A stretch of 10,313 bases of DNA from Sulfurovum sp. (GTDB lineage: Bacteria > Campylobacterota > Campylobacteria > Campylobacterales > Sulfurovaceae): NCBI GenBank assembly GCA_027029065.1, contig JALVGO010000178.1, positions 1 to 10,313 of the forward strand, written 5' to 3'. The translations under genes were made by a program, and so were the position numbers. The notes beneath the pieces were generated by a model. That model worked only from the letters and a program-made list of their open reading frames with translations. It had not been told where the DNA came from and made no database searches. Shown here in pieces: positions 5,360 to 10,313 of this stretch. The stretch's first letter is position 1, and every line of letters starts with the position of its first letter.

Positions 5360-6529
5360 GTGGATAAGCTATTTTTTCTCTTCTATTCCTTTGTTTCCGT
5401 TCTCATCTATATCATTGCACTTCCCTTTCTTTTTCTCTTGTCCTTCAAAAGCAAATACAGGGTTTCGATTCCGGCACGTTTTTTCCTCTGGAAAAATCCT
5501 CCGTTAGATAGAGATGGGATCTGGTTTCATACCTGCAGTTACGGTGAAGCCAAAGCGATCAAACCGCTGGTAGAGGCTTTGCCAAAAACGGTACTGCGCA
5601 TGACCACCACAACCCATACAGGCAAAAGTGTGATTGATGGCTATACACCGCAGAGCCGCTACCTGCCGTTTGAACCGCTGCTGTTTTGGTGGCTTCGGCC
5701 GCAAAAGGCACTGGTGGTGATGGAAGCGGAGTTTTGGTACCTGCTGTTTGTGTTGGCAAAACGGCGGGGTGCCAAAACCCTGCTGGTCAATGCCCGAATG
5801 AATGACCGCTCTTTTCCAAAATATCTGAAAATGCGCTGGTTTTACAGACAGATATTTGCCTCCATAGATGCGGTGTATGCCCAGACACAGACCGACAAAG
5901 AGCGGCTTGAGGCACTGGGAGCAAAAGGTGTGACCGTCACCGGGAATATCAAACTTGCCTCTTTGCCCAAAGTTACACGCAGGCTTGTCAAGCCCGAAGG
6001 GATGCTGCTGTGTGCAGCAAGTACCCATGAAGGGGAAGAGGCGTTGGTGCTTGAGGCATTTGCAGCACTTAAGAAAGAGATGCCCGATGCAAAACTGGCA
6101 GTTGTGCCCCGCCACCCTGAGCGCTTTGAAAAAGTGGCGGCACTGCTGGAGACGTTTGCGAAGCAGGAGCAGATGGGCTGGCACCGTTTCAGTGACGATA
6201 TGAGCCTTCAGGATGACATTGTACTCATTGACAAAATGGGGGAACTGGTCAATCTTTATGCGGTCAGTGACCTTGTGATCCTCGGTGGGGCGTTTGTGCC
6301 AGTAGGCGGGCACAATGGGGCAGAAGCGGCACAGTTTGGCTGCAAGATCATCTCCGGTCCGCACTACTTCAACCAGAAAGATATTTTCGAAGCGGTTGAA
6401 GGGATTGCGGTTGTCGAGCCTGCCAATCTGACACGAAGGGTGCTGCAGTATGCGCAGCTGAAACCGGCGCGGCTGAAAACCAAAACAGATATGACACCGA
6501 TACTGGAGCAACTGAACGATGTTTTATGA
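5360..6529 (+). CDS. waaA: 3-deoxy-D-manno-octulosonic acid (Kdo) transferase
   Basis: A 389-residue GT30-family enzyme, slightly shorter than E. coli WaaA (about 425). It transfers Kdo from CMP-Kdo to lipid A precursor at the inner face of the cytoplasmic membrane, the first step of the lipopolysaccharide core. A single hydrophobic anchor covers residues 4-29. Next comes SYGEAKAIKPL (60-70) with Glu63 at the position of the catalytic glutamate, then MEAEFWYLL. In the C-terminal Rossmann half are AASTHEGEE, VVPRHPERF, GGAFVPVGGHNGAEAAQFG and SGPHYFNQKD, all diagnostic. The start is GTG, with GGGGG four bases upstream. The stop overlaps the next gene by 11 bases. No long antisense reading frame over this gene looks real. 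Confidence 0.96.
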   Translation: MDKLFFLFYSFVSVLIYIIALPFLFLLSFKSKYRVSIPARFFLWKNPPLDRDGIWFHTCSYGEAKAIKPLVEALPKTVLRMTTTTHTGKSVIDGYTPQSRYLPFEPLLFWWLRPQKALVVMEAEFWYLLFVLAKRRGAKTLLVNARMNDRSFPKYLKMRWFYRQIFASIDAVYAQTQTDKERLEALGAKGVTVTGNIKLASLPKVTRRLVKPEGMLLCAASTHEGEEALVLEAFAALKKEMPDAKLAVVPRHPERFEKVAALLETFAKQEQMGWHRFSDDMSLQDDIVLIDKMGELVNLYAVSDLVILGGAFVPVGGHNGAEAAQFGCKIISGPHYFNQKDIFEAVEGIAVVEPANLTRRVLQYAQLKPARLKTKTDMTPILEQLNDVL

Positions 6530-6815
6530 GATCAAAAACAATGAAGTAAGCCTGCGCCTAAAAGCGCAGCCGGCGGCAAGCAAAAATGAATTTTGCGAAG
6601 TCTATGGCGATGAGGCGATCAAAATCCGCATCAAAGCTCCCGCAGTTGAAGGGGCGGCGAACAAGGAACTGGTAAAGTTTCTTGCAAAAACCTTCAAAGT
6701 TGCCAAGAGTGATGTGGTGTTCAAAACAGGACAGAACAGTAAAATAAAGATAGTAACATTCCCTCTGACAGAGCAGTTTGACAGATGGAAAGAGACATAC
6801 GAACAGGAAAGATAA
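6519..6815 (+). CDS. DUF167/YggU family protein
   Basis: A 98-residue protein, the normal size for the YggU family of small alpha/beta proteins. The match is clear: LRLKAQPAASKNEF near the N-terminus, then IKIRIKAPAVEGAANKELVKFLAKTFKV, with the conserved GxAN segment, then DVVFKTGQNSKIKIV. The biochemical function is unknown. The ATG lies inside the last codons of waaA, with GGAG (6505-6508) ten bases upstream, and its stop shares one base with the next start (TAATG), so it is translated as part of the waaA-rluA unit. It is not at this place in C. jejuni as far as I recall. Confidence 0.9.
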   Translation: MFYEIKNNEVSLRLKAQPAASKNEFCEVYGDEAIKIRIKAPAVEGAANKELVKFLAKTFKVAKSDVVFKTGQNSKIKIVTFPLTEQFDRWKETYEQER

Positions 6816-7552
6816 TGGCAAAAGAGAAAGCATACAAAGTATTGGCACAGCAGCAGGGGATCTCCAACAAAAAAGCAAAAGAGCTTATTGACCGGGGACT
6901 GGTCTATGTGGGAGACAAGAAGGTCAAGATCGCCCGTGCCGAGATCAGTGATCAGACCAGATTCCGCATCGAGTATCCTGAAGATATCGAGATACTCTAT
7001 GAAGATGAGGATATTGTTGCGGTCAACAAACCCGCTCAAATTGACAGCTATGACATACAGGATGCCATAGAGGGTGCACAGCTGCTGCACCGGCTTGACC
7101 GTGACACATCGGGTGTGCTGCTGTTGGGGCGTAACGAAGCGTTTATCCAAAAAGCGATCAACGAATTCAAGAACCGACGGGTAGTCAAGCACTATGTGGC
7201 ATGGGTTGAAGGAGTGGTGTATGAACCTATCGAGATAGATGAACCCATTCACACAGTCAAGAAGGGAAAAGCTTTTTCACTCATTGATCCGCTGCGTGGG
7301 AAAAAGGCACTGACACTTGTCAAGCCTGAAGAGATACAGGGCAAGAAATCCAAAGTACACATAGAGATCAAAACCGGACGTACCCACCAGATACGTGTCC
7401 ATCTGGCACATGTGGGGCATCCGGTGGTCGGAGATGAACAGTACGGCAGCCGCACACAGTCAAAGCGTATTTTGCTCCACTGTGCCAAAATGGAGCTGCT
7501 TGACTATACGTTCGAAGCCAAAGAGCCAAAAGACATTGCACGGTACAAATAG
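6815..7552 (+). CDS. RluA-family pseudouridine synthase
   Basis: A 245-residue enzyme that isomerises uridine to pseudouridine in RNA, probably ribosomal RNA. Residues 7-50 resemble an S4 RNA-binding domain (KVLAQQQGISNKKAKELIDRG). The catalytic core has HRLDRDTSGVLLL with the nucleophilic Asp95, then KHYVAWVEG, and the family's C-terminal block TGRTHQIRVHLAHVGHPVVGDEQYG. The start at 6815 is preferred over an in-frame ATG ten codons upstream (6785) because AGGA (6805-6808) is six bases away and it forms a TAATG junction with the yggU-like gene. Which uridines are modified cannot be told from sequence alone. A large inverted repeat begins immediately after its stop codon. Confidence 0.93.
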   Translation: MAKEKAYKVLAQQQGISNKKAKELIDRGLVYVGDKKVKIARAEISDQTRFRIEYPEDIEILYEDEDIVAVNKPAQIDSYDIQDAIEGAQLLHRLDRDTSGVLLLGRNEAFIQKAINEFKNRRVVKHYVAWVEGVVYEPIEIDEPIHTVKKGKAFSLIDPLRGKKALTLVKPEEIQGKKSKVHIEIKTGRTHQIRVHLAHVGHPVVGDEQYGSRTQSKRILLHCAKMELLDYTFEAKEPKDIARYK

Positions 7553-7749
7553 GGGCTAAGCCCAAATCCCGAAATAGAAATGCATGACTTTGTATCATCA
7601 TCGCATTCACGGGCTTCGCATAAAATCATCGCCGAACCTACAGATGCGACTGCCCGCAGGAAATGCCCTTGGGGTGCAAATTTTTTGCAAACCCCGTAAA
7701 TACGAGCATAACACAAATTCAAAGAATCCTATTTCGAGATTTGGGCTAA
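7553..7749. repeat. Branched inverted-repeat element, about 190 bases
   Basis: Bases 7559-7610 pair with 7696-7747 over 52 positions without gaps: 39 are Watson-Crick and 7 are A-C mismatches on the plus strand, which become G-U pairs on the minus strand. Inside, GGGC and TCGCAT (7611-7621) pair with ATGCGA and GCCC (7644-7655). GGGGTGCAAA (7671-7680) pairs with TTTGC (7684-7688) and ACCCC (7691-7695). The result is a long stem ending in a two-armed junction. It begins at the base after the rluA-like stop. It holds no credible gene. It could be an interspersed MITE-like repeat or a structured RNA encoded on the minus strand. Confidence 0.75.
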
Positions 7750-7763
7750 AAGCATTATTTTGG

Positions 7764-7769
7764 TAAAAT
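7764..7769 (+). promoter_or_regulatory. Candidate -10 (TAAAAT) of ffh
   Basis: TAAAAT preceded by TTTTGG, 15 bases beyond the branched repeat. Transcription would begin near 7776 and give ffh a leader of about 150 bases that contains the 7806-7888 stem-loop. No convincing -35 was found. Confidence 0.4.
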
Positions 7770-7805
7770 CCATTTCGATATTTTGTGTAACTTTAACGAT
7801 ATATG

Positions 7806-7888
7806 GAGAGGTCACCCAATGCGACAAAGGAGCGCTCAACCCGTAGGGCGCTTGCGTTCGCGACTGCCGGAGTGTTGGGTGACCTCTC
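7806..7888 (+). repeat. Long stem-loop in the presumed ffh leader
   Basis: GAGAGGTCACCCAA (7806-7819) pairs perfectly with its complement at 7875-7888. Two G-U pairs (7820/7874, 7821/7873) and a C-G pair extend the stem to 17 bp. Inside, AGCGCTC (7831-7837) pairs with GGGCGCT (7846-7852), with one wobble. The sequence CTTTAG follows, with no proper T-run. It ends 36 bases before the ffh start. It does not resemble 4.5S RNA or a riboswitch I know. The interior is GC-rich compared with its flanks, which suggests an inserted repeat. Confidence 0.7.
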
Positions 7889-7924
7889 TTTAGTCACTTT
7901 ACAATTCATTTTACAGGGTAGAAG

Positions 7925-9283
7925 ATGTTTGATACACTCACAGACAGTTTTAAAAATGCCATTGGGAAGATCCGCTTCCACGATGATGAGAAAGCACTCA
8001 AAAAGGCGACAACAGAGCTGAAAAAGTCTCTGCTCAAAGCCGATGTGCACCACAAGGTCGTCAAAGACCTGATTACTTCGGTTGAGCGTGAAACGAAGCA
8101 GCATGGGGTAGGCAAAGACAATTTCCTGCGTGCACTGCAGAACAAGTTGACTGACATTTTGACCATCGAGGGGGCACCCAAAGGGTTTACGTTTGCTTCC
8201 AAACCGCCAACCGTGGTGCTGATGATCGGTCTGCAGGGCTCTGGTAAAACGACAACGACAGGGAAACTTGCCTATTTCCTCAAAGAGCAGAAGAAGAAAA
8301 AGGTACTGGTTGTTGCAGCTGACCTGCAGCGTTTGGCAGCGGTGGAGCAGTTGCGTCAGATCACCTCTCAAATTGAGGTCGATCTGGTTGCCGATGAGGA
8401 TGCAAAGCCCGAAGAGATTGTCAAGCGTGGGCTTGAAAAGGCAGAAAAAGAGCTCTATGATGTTGTGCTGATCGATACTGCCGGACGTCTGGCGATCGAT
8501 GAGGAGCTGATGGATGAACTCTCACGTGTCAAAGAGGTAGCGCAACCTGACGAACTCTTCTATGTTGCCGATGCGATGACGGGACAGGACGCCGTACGTA
8601 CGGCGCAGACCTTTAAAGAGAAAGTCGGTATCACCGGTGTGATTTTGACCAAGTTCGACGGTGACTCCAAAGGGGGTGTGGCACTCGGTCTCTCGCAGCA
8701 GGTGGGTGTACCACTGCGCTTCATCGGTGCAGGTGAAAAGATGCCCGATCTCGAGCAGTTTATCTCTGACCGTATTGTCAGCCGTCTGATGGGAGCGGGG
8801 GATGTCGAGTCGCTTGCAGAAAAGGCTGCTGCTGCCATCGATCCCAAAGAAGCCAAACGTATGACGCAGAAGATCAAGAAGGGACAGTTTAACTTTAACG
8901 ACTTCCTTGACCAGATGGAGCAGATGAAGAAGCTTGGTTCCATGAAGTCTCTGATGTCGATGATCCCGGGAATGGGCAATATGGCAAAACAGCTTGGTGA
9001 TATTGATCTTGAGAACTCCGAAGAGATCCGTATCATCAAAGCGATGGTTGCTTCTATGACCCCCAAAGAGCGGGAAAATCCAGATCTGTTGAACAATACC
9101 AGAAAACGCCGTATCGCAGCGGGAGCCGGACTTGACCAGGCAAAGGTAAACCGTGTGCTAAAGCAGTTCAAGAGTGCAGCGAAGATGGCGAAGAAGCTCT
9201 CTGGCAAAGGGGGTATGAAACAGATGCAGGACATGATGAAACAGATGCAGGGCGGAGGCGGATTCCCTGGTATGCCGCGCTAA
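7925..9283 (+). CDS. ffh: Signal recognition particle protein Ffh (SRP54)
   Basis: A 452-residue GTPase that with 4.5S RNA binds signal sequences emerging from the ribosome and delivers them to FtsY at the membrane. The N domain covers about residues 1-95. The G domain has the P-loop GLQGSGKTT (102-110), DLQRLAAVEQL (133-143), DTAGRL (184-189), TKFDGDSKGG (242-251) and the closing GAGEKMPDLEQF (268-279). The methionine-rich M domain follows: MSMIPGMG (354-361), the RNA-binding RKRRIAAGAG (393-402), and a Met/Gln/Gly-rich tail from about 428. Length is typical. The start at 7925 has AGGG (7915-7918) upstream. In relatives ffh normally begins a block with rpsP, rimM and trmD; here a foreign-looking gene follows instead. 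Confidence 0.97.
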   Translation: MFDTLTDSFKNAIGKIRFHDDEKALKKATTELKKSLLKADVHHKVVKDLITSVERETKQHGVGKDNFLRALQNKLTDILTIEGAPKGFTFASKPPTVVLMIGLQGSGKTTTTGKLAYFLKEQKKKKVLVVAADLQRLAAVEQLRQITSQIEVDLVADEDAKPEEIVKRGLEKAEKELYDVVLIDTAGRLAIDEELMDELSRVKEVAQPDELFYVADAMTGQDAVRTAQTFKEKVGITGVILTKFDGDSKGGVALGLSQQVGVPLRFIGAGEKMPDLEQFISDRIVSRLMGAGDVESLAEKAAAAIDPKEAKRMTQKIKKGQFNFNDFLDQMEQMKKLGSMKSLMSMIPGMGNMAKQLGDIDLENSEEIRIIKAMVASMTPKERENPDLLNNTRKRRIAAGAGLDQAKVNRVLKQFKSAAKMAKKLSGKGGMKQMQDMMKQMQGGGGFPGMPR

Positions 9284-9311
9284 AAAGCATTTTTTGACTT
9301 GAGAAATATAC

Positions 9312-9346
9312 CCACTTGGTTGAGGATCTTTTGATACTTCAAGTGG
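9312..9346 (+). repeat. Inverted repeat downstream of ffh
   Basis: CCACTTG (9312-9318) and CAAGTGG (9340-9346) form a 7-bp dyad with a 21-base spacer. No T-run follows. A T6 run (9290-9295) lies just after the ffh stop behind only a weak stem, so no good terminator is evident. The dyad lies 25 bases before a -10 element and could be an operator. Confidence 0.35.
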
Positions 9347-9370
9347 ATACTATATTGGTGTATTCGGCTT

Positions 9371-9376
9371 TATAAT
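9371..9376 (+). promoter_or_regulatory. Consensus -10 (TATAAT) upstream of the exported-protein gene
   Basis: A perfect TATAAT without a convincing -35. Transcription would start near 9383, about 64 bases before the likely TTG start at 9447. The whole stretch 9284-9446 is AT-rich and otherwise has only the dyad at 9312-9346. Confidence 0.5.
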
Positions 9377-9446
9377 ACAATTACTTGAAATCATATGCGG
9401 TTTATACTATCATTTCGGACTATATTTTTTAAAAAAGGTGGAAAAA

Positions 9447-10139
9447 TTGTCTAGCACTTTGTACAAAAATAAAACAGTGTTTTCTTCTGCAATAACTAAA
9501 ATATTTGTAAGCTTTATGATTATAGCAGTATGTTTTAGTTTCGGGCGAAGTGAAATAAGTACAATAATCCCTGAGAAACTTAAAAAAATTGAAAAACTTA
9601 ACCAAAAGCTTCAAGAGTATGCCCAAGTGAAGCCAAATAAGGCTTTTGTTGCTGCAATAGATAGTGAAAAAAGATATGCATTTGCTATGGTATCAGGAAA
9701 GAAATCAATTAAAGAAGCAAAAGATTTTGCTATACGAAAGTGTAATCAAAGAAAAATAAAGAATGCTATTCACTCATCTTGTAATATTTATGCTATAAAT
9801 GATAGTTATGGAGAAAAAGAGATTAATAGATTGCTATCAAATGAAATATTAAAGGGTAAACCCAGACATCTTGATATAAAGAGCTTTGTTGACTGTCTAA
9901 ATAGCCCTAATCAAAAGAATTTTTTGAGTTGTATGCGTGAATTTCAAAAATCAAGTAAGACAAAGTACTTTAAAAAAGTATTATCTGCAAATAGATCTTT
10001 TTTGCTCGAAAAGATATGGGGAAAGAAGGCAAAACTATTAAAGCGTTTTTCTCCCATTGCTAAAGAAGGTGAAGTTTTGCTTCAATGCGCACAGAACTGC
10101 CCAGATACATTTTCATCATGCGTTCAAAAAAGCAAATGA
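9447..10139 (+). CDS. Putative exported protein with DUF4189-like segment
   Basis: A 230-residue protein I do not recognise with certainty. The N-terminus has lysines followed by a hydrophobic stretch at about residues 16-33, predicting a signal peptide or membrane anchor. Cys29 lies in it, but IAVC is a poor lipobox. Residues 66-119 (KAFVAAIDSEKRYAFAM, then SIKEAKDFAIRKC and SSCNIYAIND) resemble DUF4189-type repeats, where a small domain has spaced cysteines ending in C-x-IYA. Seven further cysteines (99, 112, 150, 162, 214, 218, 225) suggest disulphides in the periplasm. The TTG at 9447 is preferred because AAGGTGG (9435-9441) is then well spaced; a GTG at 9438 would overlap that site. GC is strikingly low (about 28% over 9661-9720 against about 48% in waaA), and with a transposase-like remnant downstream this suggests acquired DNA. 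Confidence 0.75.
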   Translation: MSSTLYKNKTVFSSAITKIFVSFMIIAVCFSFGRSEISTIIPEKLKKIEKLNQKLQEYAQVKPNKAFVAAIDSEKRYAFAMVSGKKSIKEAKDFAIRKCNQRKIKNAIHSSCNIYAINDSYGEKEINRLLSNEILKGKPRHLDIKSFVDCLNSPNQKNFLSCMREFQKSSKTKYFKKVLSANRSFLLEKIWGKKAKLLKRFSPIAKEGEVLLQCAQNCPDTFSSCVQKSK

Positions 10140-10206
10140 AGATAAATTGGATATTTCTCTCGTTCCCACGTGCATTGTGTGCATATAGTGTACTAACCAA
10201 CACTTA

Positions 10207-10247
10207 ATCTGACACTCCACAATTTCTCCTGAAATTTTGTGTCAGAT
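10207..10247. repeat. Hairpin next to the transposase-like remnant
   Basis: ATCTGACA (10207-10214) pairs with TGTCAGAT (10240-10247). Further in, AATTTC (10221-10226) pairs with GAAATT (10231-10236), with a three-base bulge and one mismatch between the two stems. It lies three bases past the minus-strand stop codon. It may be an insertion-sequence end or the terminator of that gene. Bases 10140-10206 show nothing recognisable. Confidence 0.55.
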
Positions 10248-10249
10248 GG

Positions 10250-10313
10250 CTATGCAGCCACCACCTCCGATTTGTCAGAATTATAACCTATCATTTTGAT
10301 TTGCGCAAGATGC
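10250..10313 (-). CDS. Possible transposase C-terminus (partial, runs off right edge)
   Basis: On the minus strand an open frame enters from the right edge and ends at TAG (10252-10250). It encodes HLAQIKMIGYNSDKSEVVAA. This is too short for a firm family call. A basic/hydrophobic lead-in followed by a polar tail, with a hairpin directly after the stop, fits the 3' end of an insertion-sequence transposase. The AT-rich, foreign-looking gene beside it supports that context. It could equally be a chance frame of 20 codons. Confidence 0.35.
   Translation of the reverse strand, partial: HLAQIKMIGYNSDKSEVVAA

Noticed and set aside
5504..6511. Long minus-strand open frame (335 codons) opposite waaA
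   Set aside because: The opposite strand encodes an unmistakable GT30 enzyme. The antisense product is rich in His, Cys, Phe and Gln with no domain pattern, as expected from reading coding DNA backwards.
6785..6814. Earlier ATG for the RluA-family gene (adds ten residues)
   Set aside because: No good ribosome-binding site. The later ATG at 6815 has AGGA at proper spacing and a TAATG junction with the preceding gene.
7553..7924. 4.5S RNA gene (ffs) next to ffh
   Set aside because: Neither structured element has the conserved GGAA-tetraloop and asymmetric-loop sequence of SRP RNA on either strand.
7584..8021. Short plus-strand frames of 60 and 72 codons between rluA and ffh
   Set aside because: They run through the inverted repeats, lack Shine-Dalgarno sites and have low-complexity translations. 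The pairing structure explains the sequence better.
7793..8371. Minus-strand open frame (192 codons) across the ffh leader and start
   Set aside because: It overlaps a clear ffh coding start and the stem-loop; the product has no recognisable motif or ribosome-binding site.

Overview
The window most likely comes from a member of the Campylobacterota (Epsilonproteobacteria), probably a Sulfurovum- or Sulfurimonas-like environmental genus. The evidence is gene content and order. From memory, a U32 protein, purE, glyQ, a Nif3 protein, a coiled-coil zinc-ribbon protein, waaA, an RluA-type synthase and ffh occur in this same order in Campylobacter jejuni (around Cj0701-Cj0709), and parts of it in Helicobacter pylori (HP0957-HP0960). 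GC content is moderate, higher than in the gut pathogens. Extended -10 promoters (TGCTATAAT, GGCTATAAT) recur.

Layout. Bases 1-229 hold the 5' part of a PHP-family histidinol-phosphatase gene on the minus strand. It is divergent from the plus-strand block: trhP-like U32 gene (312-1649), purE (1811-2305), glyQ (2392-3285), an addiction-module antitoxin/toxin pair (3324-3807), nif3-like (3804-4532), zinc ribbon (4573-5292), waaA (5360-6529), yggU-like DUF167 (6519-6815), an RluA-family pseudouridine synthase (6815-7552) and ffh (7925-9283). An AT-rich gene for a cysteine-containing, probably exported protein follows (9447-10139). The window ends in what looks like the C-terminus of a minus-strand transposase (10250-10313).

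The core genes are housekeeping: tRNA modification and charging, purine and histidine synthesis, lipopolysaccharide Kdo transfer, RNA pseudouridylation and signal-recognition-particle targeting. The waaA, yggU and rluA genes overlap and are probably translated as one unit, started from a near-consensus promoter inside the end of nif3. The toxin pair looks inserted between glyQ and nif3 and is now joined to nif3 by a four-base stop/start overlap.

The least ordinary parts are noncoding. A 27-bp hairpin with a decayed neighbouring copy lies between the U32 gene and purE. The 372-base gap before ffh holds two separate structures: a roughly 190-base branched inverted repeat, and an 83-base stem-loop in the presumed ffh leader. 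In two of these elements the imperfect pairs are strand-biased: G-U wobbles on one strand only, A-C mismatches on the other. This points to selection or function at the RNA level.
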